From Flavobacteriales bacterium (GTDB lineage Bacteria > Bacteroidota > Bacteroidia > Flavobacteriales > UBA1820), in NCBI GenBank assembly GCA_003150615.1, contig QALN01000004.1:106517-170516 (forward strand): DNA of 64,000 nt, read 5' to 3'. The notes under the pieces were generated by a model, which saw only the letters and a program-made list of their open reading frames with translations, was not told the DNA's origin and searched no databases. Position numbers and translations under genes: made by a program. Positions within the stretch are counted from its first letter, which is position 1, and each line of letters starts with the position of its first letter. Below are positions 27,079 through 36,504 of the stretch, piece by piece.

Positions 27079-27502
27079 ACGACAGGGTGTCTTGCCGCCG
27101 GTACCGACTTCAGGTACGGGAGGAAAGTCCGGGCACCGCAGGGCGCCGTACTTCCTAACAGGAAGGCGCGGGGAGTTTTGTGAGAAATGCTTCCCGCGAC
27201 AGACAGTGCAACAGAAAATAACCGCCTCCGGGGCTTTTCCAACCCTTGGTCACGGAGGTAAGGGTGAAAAGGCGGGGTAAGAGCCCACCGCCGCAGCGGT
27301 GACGCTGCGGGCATATGTAAACCTTACGGGGTGAAATGCCATGTACACCGGGAGCCCGAAAGGGCAGGCGCTGCCCGCGCCGTTTTCCCCGGGGGGTAGG
27401 CAGATTGAGGCTGCGGGTGACCGCAGTCCTGGATAAATGGCAAGAGCCGGCGCGCTCATTAAGGCGCGGCGGTACAGAACCCGGCTTACAGCCCTGTCGT
27501 TT
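27079..27502 (+). ncRNA. rnpB: RNase P RNA
   Basis: Catalytic RNA that matures tRNA 5' ends. P1 is formed by acgacaggg (27079-27087) and ccctgtcgt (27492-27500). The universal 5' core gaggaaagtccgggc is at 27119-27133, the conserved gtaagagcccaccg core near 27277-27290, and the 3' core acagaacccggcttac near 27474-27489. About 420 nt, bacterial type A. A T-run follows P1 directly and should terminate transcription. Confidence 0.95.
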
Positions 27503-27631
27503 TTTATTTGAAACAATAATACTGCGGTGGGCTCGCACGACAAACCATAAAACAAACCGTAAACAGAACGCAGCAACTTTACCCCCCTGTTAAAGAACAT
27601 ATACTTAAAATCAAAACTAATATCATCTGAA

Positions 27632-28831
27632 ATGAAACTATACGGAAAAACGGTTGCGGCTCTGGCTGTGATATGCCTGCCCATGCTGGCGCAGGCCGGA
27701 AAATACACGGTAAGCGGAGTAGTGGAAGGCTCGCGGGAAGGAGATAAAGTCGTACTTGCCATACACTCTTCGTACAATTACTCCCCGGAAAAAGGCGACA
27801 GATGCGATACGCTGGAGCTGGATGGGGAAGGGCGTTTTTCGTTTTCGGGCAAACTGAAATCGGGACGTCCTGCACACCTTATGTACATCAGTTCTTCGCC
27901 CGATGCGCCTGTTTTTCCGCCCAAGGTTTACTTTGCCCTCACGCCGTCGAAGATGCTGATAAGGGCAAATGCGGCTTCTTTCAGCGACGCTTCGATATCC
28001 GGCGGGTTGTACGACGACCCGCGCAATACGGCTTTCGTAAAGGCTGAAAAAGAGGCCGAGGCATGCATTGATTCACTGCGTATGCGCAGCAGGAAAGCTT
28101 CGGCGGCAGGAGATACCGTTGCGATGAAGGCTTTGAAAGAACAATCGGAGGAACAACGTTCTCAATACGAACGTATGCTTTACTCATTTTTTAAGGAAGA
28201 CACGCCTTTCGCCCCGTTCCAATATATAAGCACTGCAAGGATATACCGTGACGATGCCGACGGCATCGCCGGCGTATGCGCTTCGTTCGGACGCAGGGCT
28301 GCCAAATCCGGTTTTGCGGACATTGTAAAGCAAAGGAGGGATTACGCTATGGCCATGAAAAGCGGACGTCCGTGTCCCGAACTGTTGCTTACCGACCGCG
28401 ACGGGCGGATTGTGTCTCTGTCGGATTACAAGGGCAAATACCTGCTCGTGTCGCATTGGTCGGCCGGATGCGGGGGATCGCACTACGCAGATCCGCTGAT
28501 AAGCAAGGTTTATGAAAAATACAGGCAGTACGGGTTGGAAGTACTGGGCACGACAGACCCTTCGGCTGTTCACTTCAAACCGAAAGACGGAAGCGGGCCG
28601 GTTGATATGAAAAAAATGGTTTTCGGCATTTTTAAACACGAATATAAGGATATAGACCTTTCGGAAGGCGATAACTACATGTTCGAGAAACGTTTCAACG
28701 TGAACGGTACGCCGTATTTCGTATTCGTTTCCCCTGAAGGGATTATAATAGAGGCAGGACTCGGTGTTGAAGTTCTCGACACAGTTAACAAGACGATGGA
28801 ATCGGTACGTGTTGCTGCTGAAGGAAAATAA
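27632..28831 (+). CDS. secreted thioredoxin-fold protein (TlpA/AhpC-like) with DUF4369-like N-terminus
   Basis: 399 residues. Signal peptide 1-22 (MLAQAG). Residues 25-115 form a beta-rich domain like DUF4369 (VSGVVEGSREGDKVVLAI), the middle 125-235 is helical, and 250-395 is a thioredoxin-like domain with LTDRDGRIVSLSDYKGKYLL and the cis-Pro segment NGTPYFVFVSPEG. The active-site motif is CGGS (HWSAGCGGSH) where family members have CxxC, so the second Cys is lost and ordinary disulfide reductase chemistry is not expected. Followed 51 bp later by the FMN enzyme gene on the same strand. Confidence 0.85.
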   Translation: MKLYGKTVAALAVICLPMLAQAGKYTVSGVVEGSREGDKVVLAIHSSYNYSPEKGDRCDTLELDGEGRFSFSGKLKSGRPAHLMYISSSPDAPVFPPKVYFALTPSKMLIRANAASFSDASISGGLYDDPRNTAFVKAEKEAEACIDSLRMRSRKASAAGDTVAMKALKEQSEEQRSQYERMLYSFFKEDTPFAPFQYISTARIYRDDADGIAGVCASFGRRAAKSGFADIVKQRRDYAMAMKSGRPCPELLLTDRDGRIVSLSDYKGKYLLVSHWSAGCGGSHYADPLISKVYEKYRQYGLEVLGTTDPSAVHFKPKDGSGPVDMKKMVFGIFKHEYKDIDLSEGDNYMFEKRFNVNGTPYFVFVSPEGIIIEAGLGVEVLDTVNKTMESVRVAAEGK

Positions 28832-28882
28832 TGATAACCCGGTGCTTCGCATGAGGCGGGGCACGCAAAAAATATATACGGT

Positions 28883-29833
28883 ATGGAAAACAAAATATGC
28901 AAACTTTTCGGGATACAGCACCCGATAGTACAAGGCGGAATGGTATGGATAAGCGGTGCGAGACTGGCAGCGGCAGTGTCCGAAGCGGGAGGCCTGGGGC
29001 TTATCGGTTCGGGGTCGATGCCGGCCGACGTGCTGCGGGAGCACATCCGTAAAGCAAAATCGCTTACGGATAAACCTTTCGGAGTAAATGTTCCGATGCT
29101 TTATTCAAAGGTGGACCAGACTATACAGGTTATGGAGGAAGAAGGAGTGAAGATAATATTCACTTCGGCCGGCAACCCGGCTGCGTTTACCCCTGCGCTG
29201 AAAGAAAAAGGGTTTACCGTAGTACATGTGGTTTCCAGCGTGAAATTCGCTTTGAAAGCGCAGGCGGCGGGAGTGGATGCCGTGGTAGCCGAAGGTTTCG
29301 AGGCCGGAGGGCATAACGGACGCGAAGAGACCGCGACGATGGCGCTGACGCCGGCTGTGGTACGCGCAGTGGACATACCAGTCATTTCCGCAGGTGGGAT
29401 AGCTTCTGGAGAAGCTATGGCTGCGGCGATGGTCCTCGGTGCGGACGGCGTGCAGATAGGCTCGCTGTTTGCCGTGGCTGACGAGAGTTCGGCTCATCCG
29501 GAGTTTAAAAAAGCCGTGCTGGAGGCCGGTGACGGGGCTACGATGCTTACACTTAAGGAGCTGGCTCCGGTACGTCTGCTGAAAAACAAATTCTATGAAC
29601 AAGTACAACAGGCTTACGCTTCGGGTGCTTCTGCCGACCAGCTGAAAGAACTGCTCGGAAAAGGCCGGGCCAGACTCGGTATTTTCGAGGGTGATATGGA
29701 CAACGGCGAACTGGAAATCGGTCAGATAGCTTCCGTTATAGACCGTGCTATGCCTGCCGCAGAGATGGTGCGCGAGATAATTTCAGGTTATAATGCCGCC
29801 GTAAAACGTCTGGAAAATATGATGTTCCGATAA
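28883..29833 (+). CDS. FMN-dependent NAD(P)H oxidoreductase, nitronate monooxygenase / FabK-like
   Basis: 316 residues, TIM barrel. HPIVQGGMVWISGARLAAAV (12-31) and SEAGGLGLIGSG are the family opening; EGFEAGGHNGREET (about 137-150) carries the active-site His; ISAGGIASGEAMAAAMVLGADGVQIGS binds FMN phosphate. The C-terminal GDMDNGELEIGQIASVI is close to the FabK enoyl-ACP reductase pattern. It could reduce enoyl-ACP or oxidise nitronates; the sequence alone does not settle this. Confidence 0.88.
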   Translation: MENKICKLFGIQHPIVQGGMVWISGARLAAAVSEAGGLGLIGSGSMPADVLREHIRKAKSLTDKPFGVNVPMLYSKVDQTIQVMEEEGVKIIFTSAGNPAAFTPALKEKGFTVVHVVSSVKFALKAQAAGVDAVVAEGFEAGGHNGREETATMALTPAVVRAVDIPVISAGGIASGEAMAAAMVLGADGVQIGSLFAVADESSAHPEFKKAVLEAGDGATMLTLKELAPVRLLKNKFYEQVQQAYASGASADQLKELLGKGRARLGIFEGDMDNGELEIGQIASVIDRAMPAAEMVREIISGYNAAVKRLENMMFR

Positions 29834-29868
29834 AAAAAAGAAAAACGCCCCGGATTTAACGGTTTTAG

Positions 29869-29900
29869 TTTGAAAACTCCGGGTGTGTTTACTACATTTG
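29869..29900 (+). promoter_or_regulatory. ferredoxin promoter
   Basis: TTTG at 29869-29872, 20 bp spacer, TACATTTG at 29893-29900, 56 bp before the ferredoxin start. Confidence 0.7.
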
Positions 29901-29955
29901 TCACATCAAAATTTTTTATAAGATCAATATTTATTAACAGTAAACATCGAAAATT

Positions 29956-30246
29956 ATGCCAATCAAAATCATTGACGATTGCATCAGCTGCGGTGCGTGC
30001 CAGGCTGAGTGCCCTAATGACGCTATCTACGAAGGCGGCGTCGATTGGGAACTCAAAGGTGAAACGCATCCTGCCAAGAGCGATGACCACTTCTATGTGG
30101 CTACGGACAAATGCACAGAGTGCGTCGGATTTTTCGACGAACCGCAGTGCGCATCCGTATGCCCTACGGACAGCTGTCAGAAAGACGAGTCGGTTCAGAT
30201 GTCGCACGACGAACTGATGGCCCGCAAAGTTGCTCTGCATTCGTAG
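29956..30246 (+). CDS. 4Fe-4S dicluster ferredoxin (YfhL-like)
   Basis: 96 residues, cytoplasmic electron carrier. First cluster motif CISCGACQAECP (residues 10-21), second CTECVGFFDEPQCASVCP (about 54-71) with the long insertion typical of YfhL/Allochromatium-type ferredoxins. A consensus promoter and a strong terminator make it a single-gene unit, and it is likely highly expressed. Partner enzymes are not identifiable from the neighbours, although the FMN enzyme lies just upstream. Confidence 0.93.
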   Translation: MPIKIIDDCISCGACQAECPNDAIYEGGVDWELKGETHPAKSDDHFYVATDKCTECVGFFDEPQCASVCPTDSCQKDESVQMSHDELMARKVALHS

Positions 30247-30272
30247 GAAATAATTCCAAAAAGGTTTGTTTG

Positions 30273-30318
30273 AAAAACACCAGGATTGTCCTTATCCAAA
30301 CAATCCTGGTGTTTTTTA
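30273..30318 (+). terminator. ferredoxin terminator
   Basis: Arms 30273-30289 and 30300-30316 (acaccaggattgt / acaatcctggtgt) followed by a T-run. Confidence 0.9.
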
Positions 30319-30412
30319 TTTTAGTTCATAGTTTAATTATTGTTATGTCCTGTATATAGTTTTCAGTATATTTACGCTTTATAACCAGGACTTTTTATTT
30401 AAAAATAAACCA

Positions 30413-31189
30413 GTGAAAACCAAACAAGTATTATTATCTGCACTTTTGTTTTTATCTGCCTGCACGGCGTTTGCCTGGGGACCTAAGGGCCATGCCGTGG
30501 TGGCTGACGTAGCCGCATCGCATATCAGCAGGAAGGCGGCAAAAAAAATAGAAAATATACTCGACGGACATACAATGGTGGACGTATCGTCGTGGATGGA
30601 CGGACTCAGGGGTATTCCCAAATACGAACATGTGCGCACATGGCACTATCTTAACATAGACCCCGGCTACACTTACGAAACGATGGAAAAGAACCCGGCA
30701 GGGGATGTGTACATAAAACTTTTCCATGTAATAGAACAACTAAAAAGCGGCAAACTGTCGCACGAAGACGAAAAAGACTATCTTCGATTCCTTATACACA
30801 TGGTAGGCGACCTGCATTGCCCGATGCATGCCGGATACAGGTTCGATGTGGGCGGAAATCTTCACGATGTGCAATGGTTCGGAAAGCCTACTAGCCTTCA
30901 CAGCGTATGGGACAGCAAACTGATAGAAAGTTGCCGCCCGTGGAGTTATTCGGAATGGACTGAAAATATCGATATAACGGATAAAAAAGAAATACGCCGC
31001 ATAACAGGCTCTCCGATAGACGCATGGAGGGACGAATGCCTTGTCGTTCGCGACGACATATATGCCAATTCCCCGAAAGGCGCCGATCTTTCATACGCTT
31101 ATTGCGAAAAATATGCAGTAGCGGTACAAAAGCAATTGCTTTATGCCGGTCTTCGACTTGCCATGCTTCTGGACGAAATATATAAATAG
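30413..31189 (+). CDS. secreted S1/P1 family nuclease
   Basis: 258 residues. Zinc-dependent single-strand nuclease / 3'-nucleotidase of the periplasm. The signal ends so that Trp 22 (AFA then WGPKGH) would be the mature N-terminus, the zinc ligand position in P1 nuclease; further ligands are His 27 in the same motif, HYLN, HMVGDLHCPMHAG (two metal ligands) and NLHDVQWF. Probably used to scavenge nucleic acids. rmuC follows by 15 bp but has no functional link. Confidence 0.92.
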   Translation: MKTKQVLLSALLFLSACTAFAWGPKGHAVVADVAASHISRKAAKKIENILDGHTMVDVSSWMDGLRGIPKYEHVRTWHYLNIDPGYTYETMEKNPAGDVYIKLFHVIEQLKSGKLSHEDEKDYLRFLIHMVGDLHCPMHAGYRFDVGGNLHDVQWFGKPTSLHSVWDSKLIESCRPWSYSEWTENIDITDKKEIRRITGSPIDAWRDECLVVRDDIYANSPKGADLSYAYCEKYAVAVQKQLLYAGLRLAMLLDEIYK

Positions 31190-31204
31190 GAAGAAACGTT
31201 TACC

Positions 31205-32608
31205 ATGACAGAAATACTCCTGGCAGTAGCCATAACGTTGTTACTCGTTCTGATATTCCTTTACCTGAGGAACCGGCCGTCGGAGGATGCAGGGGCCGAG
31301 ATACAGGCTGTGTCCGAGCGTATGGAGCGCACTGTCAGGGAGGAAAACAAGCAATCCAGGGCAGAAGCCGGGGAGAATTTTTCACGTTTCCAGAGGGAGC
31401 TGAAAGACGATATGGCCCGCCAGGAAATACGTTCGCGCGAGGATTCTAAATCGCTCAGGGAATCGTTCGAGCAGTTTTCGGCCCATCTCGACGCAGGATT
31501 GGAAAAGAATTTCAAGACTTTCGATGAAACTATCAGGGAGCGTTTCAACCAGATGGCCAAATATTCAGCCGAACAGAACGAACGCATAACAGCCGTACTG
31601 AAGGATACTACCGAGATACTCGATAAAAAACTCCAGAACATACGCGAGGACAACGAAAAACAACTCGAACGTATGCGGGTGACTGTGGACGAAAAGCTCC
31701 AGACCACGCTCGAAAAACGCCTTACCGAATCGTTTAACCGCGTTACGGACCTGCTCGGCACGGTACATAAGGGCCTTGGCGAGATGCACTCGCTGGCAGT
31801 CAACGTGGGTGACCTTAAAAACGTGCTTACCAACGTGAAAATACGTGGCACGTGGGGCGAGTACCAGCTCGGCAATATACTCGAACAGATGCTTTCCCCG
31901 GAACAATACGAATACAACGCCCATCCGAACCCGTCGAAACCTGCCGGAGTGGTGGAGTACGCCGTAAAGATGCCGGGACGCGACGATTCCGACGCTCCGG
32001 TTTACCTGCCGATAGACTCGAAATTCCCGAAGGAGGACTACGAAATGCTGGTAAACGCATCCGAAGCGGGCGACCCTGACGGTGTGGCCGCTGCCAGGAA
32101 AAACCTTTTGGCCCGTGTCAAATCGTTCGCCAGGGAGATACGCGAAAAATATATCGAACCGCCATATACGACTAATTTCGCCATAATGTTCATGCCTGTG
32201 GAAGCCATATACGCCGAAATCCTGCGCGAACCGGGTTTTTTCGAAGACCTCCAGCGCACTTACAAGGTGACTATCACCGGGCCTACCACGCTTGCGGCGT
32301 ACCTTAACAGTCTCCAGATGGGTTTCCGTACGTTGGCCATAACCAAGCGGAGCGACGAGATATGGAAAACGCTCTCGGCCGTGAAAACGGAGTTCGGAAC
32401 TTTCAGCGCCGCGCTGGACAAGGTTTATACGCAGGTTACGACGGCTCAGACCACTCTAGGCAAACTGCGCACCACGCGCGTTAACAAGATGAATACGCGG
32501 CTTAAAGGATTGGAGACGATAGACGGCAACGAAGCCCAGAGCTTATTGGGGCTGGACGATACACGCGATATAGAATACGAGCAGGACGAACAGGACAATA
32601 ACAACTGA
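31205..32608 (+). CDS. rmuC: DNA recombination protein RmuC homologue
   Basis: 467 residues. One N-terminal membrane helix (3-22), a long coiled coil (about 30-190, E/R/K-rich) and a C-terminal RmuC nuclease-like domain with the hallmark VKIRGTWGEYQLGNILEQML (about 214-233) and LPIDSKFPKEDYE (about 263-275), the PD-(D/E)XK-like core. RmuC limits inversions at short inverted repeats in E. coli. In a plus-strand run between the S1/P1 nuclease gene (15 bp) and pssA (16 bp). Confidence 0.93.
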   Translation: MTEILLAVAITLLLVLIFLYLRNRPSEDAGAEIQAVSERMERTVREENKQSRAEAGENFSRFQRELKDDMARQEIRSREDSKSLRESFEQFSAHLDAGLEKNFKTFDETIRERFNQMAKYSAEQNERITAVLKDTTEILDKKLQNIREDNEKQLERMRVTVDEKLQTTLEKRLTESFNRVTDLLGTVHKGLGEMHSLAVNVGDLKNVLTNVKIRGTWGEYQLGNILEQMLSPEQYEYNAHPNPSKPAGVVEYAVKMPGRDDSDAPVYLPIDSKFPKEDYEMLVNASEAGDPDGVAAARKNLLARVKSFAREIREKYIEPPYTTNFAIMFMPVEAIYAEILREPGFFEDLQRTYKVTITGPTTLAAYLNSLQMGFRTLAITKRSDEIWKTLSAVKTEFGTFSAALDKVYTQVTTAQTTLGKLRTTRVNKMNTRLKGLETIDGNEAQSLLGLDDTRDIEYEQDEQDNNN

Positions 32609-32624
32609 CATAAAAAGTAAAAAA

Positions 32625-33362
32625 ATGCAGTTCAAAAAATACATTCCCAATACCATAACCCTGTGCAACCTTTTTTGCGGGGTGGTAGCCACGATTTTTG
32701 CGTACAACGACTATTATTACCATGCGGCGGCATTTTTCCTGCTTGGCATAACGTTTGATTTTTTCGACGGTTTTGCAGCGCGAATGCTGCACGTTAAAAG
32801 CGATATAGGCAAGGAACTCGATTCGCTGGCCGACTGCATAACGTCCGGCCTGCTACCGTCGATGGTCATGTTTTCGATGATGCGTTCGGCTCTTTCCCCA
32901 TCGTTGGGGACGGACTGGGTGGCTGATTGGATGCCTGTGTCGATGACCGATATAGTGTCGGCTTCGGCGTTCCTGATAGTGCTGTTTTCGGCTCTCCGCC
33001 TGGCGAAGTTCAATCTCGACACACGCCAGACGGATTCTTTCATCGGTCTGCCGACCCCGGCATGCGGGCTTATAGTGGTGTTCCTGCCTTTTTTGAGGGA
33101 ACTTCCGTACCTGAATGATGCTTTGACCAACTATTGGGTGCTTCTGGTTGTTACGGTGATATGTTCGCTGTTGCTTGTCAGTGAAATACATCTTTTCGCC
33201 CTGAAGTTCAAAAGTTTCGGATGGAAAGGAAATGCACGCCGTTGGGCATTGATACTGATTTCGGCCGTACTCATACTTACGCTCGGACTGAAGGCTTTCC
33301 CGCTTATCATCGTAATATATCTGGTGATGTCTCTGATCCGGGTGAATCAGGCTGGCGTATAG
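32625..33362 (+). CDS. pssA: CDP-diacylglycerol-serine O-phosphatidyltransferase
   Basis: Makes phosphatidylserine, the precursor of phosphatidylethanolamine, at the inner membrane. The CDP-alcohol phosphatidyltransferase motif DG(x2)AR(x8)G(x3)D(x3)D is exact, from DGFAAR (about 48) to the last Asp of LDSLAD. Several hydrophobic helices; NTITLCNLFCGVVA at the start is typical of PssA type II. 245 residues. Sixteen bp after rmuC. Confidence 0.95.
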   Translation: MQFKKYIPNTITLCNLFCGVVATIFAYNDYYYHAAAFFLLGITFDFFDGFAARMLHVKSDIGKELDSLADCITSGLLPSMVMFSMMRSALSPSLGTDWVADWMPVSMTDIVSASAFLIVLFSALRLAKFNLDTRQTDSFIGLPTPACGLIVVFLPFLRELPYLNDALTNYWVLLVVTVICSLLLVSEIHLFALKFKSFGWKGNARRWALILISAVLILTLGLKAFPLIIVIYLVMSLIRVNQAGV

Positions 33363-33425
33363 TCCGACAGTCAATGATCGTGCCGGCCGGTGCCGGTGAA
33401 CGATAAAAAGACTCGTATGTTATGA

Positions 33426-33459
33426 TAAAAAAAGCCGCGCATTCGCGCGGCTTTTTTTA
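33426..33459. terminator. bidirectional terminator, pssA / FadL-type gene
   Basis: gccgcgc att(c) gcgcggc stem with A-run and T-run. Core is identical to the one after proS (38005-38036). Confidence 0.85.
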
Positions 33460-33481
33460 CTCGTTGTTCCGAAGTGGAATA

Positions 33482-35026
33482 TCAAATCCTGAAGGTAACG
33501 CCAAGGCTTATGTAGCTGGAAGATATCTTGTTCTTTGCCGCATCGACCAGTGCGGGTTCGTACAGGTAGTGGTACGTCGTGGCCGAACTGTTCACGTAAG
33601 CGGCGTCTATGGTCAGGAAATTGCCGACCGAATAGCCGAGACCTGCGGAAAAACCTATCGTATCGCCTACGCCCTGAGGCAGTGTCACGTAGCCTTGAGT
33701 GCCAGGCACTGACTGCGATACCCTTGTCACTGTCACGTCCTTGTATGGCGAACTTATGTAGCTGAATCCGGCGCGCAGGGTCAGGGGATAAAGCCTCGCT
33801 TCGGCGCCTACGCGCAACGTCTGCGATATTTTCATCTGGTCTTTTATTATCTCGTTTTCACGTTCGAAACCAGGGTTCTTAAACCTCATTTTCGAATAGT
33901 CCTTGAGCATGTAGTCAACGCTGAGCAGACCGAACTGACCGAATACGTAAGAACCGCTGAATGTCCACTCAGATGCCGTTTTAAACGTATATGAATTGGG
34001 ATATGCGAACGTCGGGTTTTCCGTGCCGGAAGCCTCTGAACCGTCGAAGAAACGGGCTCCCATGGCATAGCTGTAATATTCGTCAATGTTTATTCGTGCG
34101 GCTGTTTTCCATGAAAACCCAAGGCGGAAGTCGTTCGTCACGCGGCCTATTATGCCGAGCGTGAAAGCGCTTCCCCAGCCGCTTTGCGATGTGTAACGAT
34201 CGTAATACAGGTTCGACACGCCGCCATTGGCAAAAGACTGGTAATTGCTCGTAAAGCCGTATTCGTCGAGATACGTGTTGTTGTCGTCCAGATTTATGGA
34301 TATAAGGTCGAATGAAGCCCCCACATAGATGCGTTCGGTGATGCCTACTCCGATGGAAAATGTGGTCACGTCGCTCGATCCGCGCGATAGTATCCTCGCA
34401 GCCTGGTCTATATTGAGGTATTCGGCACCGGGATAAATACCGTCATCAGTCCTGTCCAGTACTTTCAAATCGGATGCCAGATCGACAACCGTTCCATTGA
34501 CACCGTCTATTGCATTGCGGAAAAAACTTTCGATGACGGACGAACCTATTGCCGAACCGTCCAGCCAGTCGGTAATGGTGTTATTCCGCCCGGAAAAGGA
34601 AAAATCGTTGTTGAAATTATTCCTGCGGCTGTAATTGACAGCCAGGTTTACCGAAGTGGTGGTGTAATATGCCGGGTCGAACAGGATGACATAATTGACT
34701 CCTGCCTGGTAAAAAGCGGCTTTGGCCTTACTGTTTGTATTGGTAGAGGTGTTGTAAAAATCGACTTTGTTGTTGTTCCATTCCACACCCATCGTAGCGC
34801 TTATTTCCGTTTTTACGGCCATAGCGCCTCCGGCCGGGTTGATGGATATGGCCGATACGTCGCCGCCCACAGCGCCGAAAGCTCCGCTCATGCCCATAAA
34901 GCGCGGAGTGCCGTACGGGATGGTTTTGTTCTGCATGGCAAAGATGTCGTTCATGTTCTGCCCGTACGATGCGGTACACGCCAGTAACAACGCCGCGGAA
35001 AACACGGCTTTGCATTTTGCTCGCAT
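33482..35026 (-). CDS. outer membrane protein, OmpP1/FadL/TodX family
   Basis: 514 residues from the Met at 35026 (MRAKCKAVFS), which gives a proper signal peptide; an upstream ATG at 35059 adds eleven unlikely residues. After the signal (ends SYGQ) comes an N-terminal hatch-like region with YGTPRFMGMSGAFGAVGGD and SAISINPAGGA, standard for this family, then alternating aromatic beta strands to the C-terminus. It should form a 14-stranded outer-membrane channel for hydrophobic compounds. Substrate unknown. Confidence 0.9.
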   Translation of the reverse strand: MRAKCKAVFSAALLLACTASYGQNMNDIFAMQNKTIPYGTPRFMGMSGAFGAVGGDVSAISINPAGGAMAVKTEISATMGVEWNNNKVDFYNTSTNTNSKAKAAFYQAGVNYVILFDPAYYTTTSVNLAVNYSRRNNFNNDFSFSGRNNTITDWLDGSAIGSSVIESFFRNAIDGVNGTVVDLASDLKVLDRTDDGIYPGAEYLNIDQAARILSRGSSDVTTFSIGVGITERIYVGASFDLISINLDDNNTYLDEYGFTSNYQSFANGGVSNLYYDRYTSQSGWGSAFTLGIIGRVTNDFRLGFSWKTAARINIDEYYSYAMGARFFDGSEASGTENPTFAYPNSYTFKTASEWTFSGSYVFGQFGLLSVDYMLKDYSKMRFKNPGFERENEIIKDQMKISQTLRVGAEARLYPLTLRAGFSYISSPYKDVTVTRVSQSVPGTQGYVTLPQGVGDTIGFSAGLGYSVGNFLTIDAAYVNSSATTYHYLYEPALVDAAKNKISSSYISLGVTFRI

Positions 35027-35111
35027 GATACCGATGCAGGTAATATATTTTATGTACATAATATATGACTTTCTTTTGTTTCGATTAAATGTTCCTTCTG
35101 TCTTACCAGTC

Positions 35112-36317
35112 TTATCTTCTTACCGAACCGCCGGAAGATGCCGATCCTGAGGAGGATGACGAGCTGCCGCCGCTGCCGGATGAACTTCTGCTCGATGAGG
35201 ATGAAGAAGACGAAGGCGTGTAACTCCTTGTCGAAGATGTATTGCCGGACGAACTTCTCGTTGACGACGACTGGGAAGGCGTATAGCTCCTTGTCGATGA
35301 AGACGAGGAAGAACTGCTCCTTGGCGAATAATAGCGTCTCGGCGAGGATGACGAACTGCCCGACCCGGAAGAATTCCTTATGTCACGATATTCGGATCTC
35401 TGACCGCTCGTTCCCGAAGGACGTGTGGACGGGGCAGTGGAGGAACTGCTGCCGTTAGTGCCGGAAGGACGGTACGTACTGGTGCCGGAGCCGGTGGTAG
35501 GACGGCGGTTATAACCTTGGGTGCTCGTTCCGGTAGGGGGTTGAGTCGGGCGTGAAGGGTTGCGTACGTCGCTTCCGCCGCCTGTCGAAGGTCGGGTGGA
35601 AGGGCGAGGATACTGGCTTACCTGAGTGCCTGTGGAATAACGTCTTGGCGGGCGATGAGACGGCGGTATGCCGCCTCCGGGGCGATGGTGGTGATCGTAC
35701 CATGGATCATACCATCCGCCGGGGCCCCAAGGGCCTCCGTACCAAGGATGTCCCCAGCCATAGTACGGACCGTACCATGGGTTGTAATACCAGGGGTCGT
35801 ACCAACCTCTCCACCCCCAATTCCAGGATGGATAGTACCAAGGGTCGTAATACCAGGGGTCATACCATGAATTGCCCCACGATATGCCGAATCCCCATGA
35901 AGGACCGTACCATCCGCCGCCCCAGCCGTAGCCGAGCGATATGCTGATTTTGGGTGCCGATGGATTTTTTTCCACGTATCTTGAGTCGTAATAGTTGTTC
36001 ACTATTTTCACTTGGCCGTCACCTTTGTAAGACGAGGGCATGGTGCTCCAGTATGCTTGTTCAAGCGGTGTGGCAGGTTCTTCCTCTACGTAATATTCCT
36101 GTTGCTGTTGTGTCTGATTCGTCCTGTAATACTGCTCTTCCTGTTCGGCGGCATACCTGGCAGCACGCGCATCCCTCTCCGGGTCTTTCATGGGGTTGTA
36201 ATACACGCCGTCGGCCTCCCTGCTCATAGTGGGCATGTATGTGTAGCATCCCTGAAGAAAGGCAGCCAGTACTGCGACAGCGGCCGCAGTTCCGACCTTA
36301 TGCGTAAACCTTCTCAT
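35112..36317 (-). CDS. lipoprotein with Trp/Tyr/Gly-rich and Ser-rich low-complexity regions
   Basis: 401 residues. Lipobox FLQGC (Cys 24) predicts a lipid anchor, probably outer membrane. Residues 25-125 are hydrophilic (Q-rich near 65-75). Residues about 126-215 are dominated by W, Y, G, P and D with repeats such as WYDPWYY and PWYGPYYGWG. Residues 215-401 are rich in S, T, R and G with repeats such as SSSTRSYTPS. No enzyme fold is visible. Similar lipoproteins occur in Bacteroidales, usually unannotated; an envelope structural or adhesive role is only a guess. It lies 52 bp before the FadL-type start on the same strand. Confidence 0.85.
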   Translation of the reverse strand: MRRFTHKVGTAAAVAVLAAFLQGCYTYMPTMSREADGVYYNPMKDPERDARAARYAAEQEEQYYRTNQTQQQQEYYVEEEPATPLEQAYWSTMPSSYKGDGQVKIVNNYYDSRYVEKNPSAPKISISLGYGWGGGWYGPSWGFGISWGNSWYDPWYYDPWYYPSWNWGWRGWYDPWYYNPWYGPYYGWGHPWYGGPWGPGGWYDPWYDHHHRPGGGIPPSHRPPRRYSTGTQVSQYPRPSTRPSTGGGSDVRNPSRPTQPPTGTSTQGYNRRPTTGSGTSTYRPSGTNGSSSSTAPSTRPSGTSGQRSEYRDIRNSSGSGSSSSSPRRYYSPRSSSSSSSSTRSYTPSQSSSTRSSSGNTSSTRSYTPSSSSSSSSRSSSGSGGSSSSSSGSASSGGSVRR

Positions 36318-36504
36318 AATTTGCTTGCCTTTTTAGTTTATAAATAAGTAAATTTGCAGCTATTGTTCAAATATAGCAGTTTTTTGGATAAGAAAATGAA
36401 AAATTTGTTATAACATTATACTAAACAAAATATAACATTATTCAGTAAGCCTACCGTTACATACGAAACGGAAGAGATTAAATAAGACAATACAAGAGAT
36501 AAAG

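Noticed and set aside
30413..33362. S1/P1 nuclease and RmuC as parts of a defence island
   Set aside because: Both are common housekeeping or scavenging families; no restriction, toxin or recognised defence gene is adjacent.
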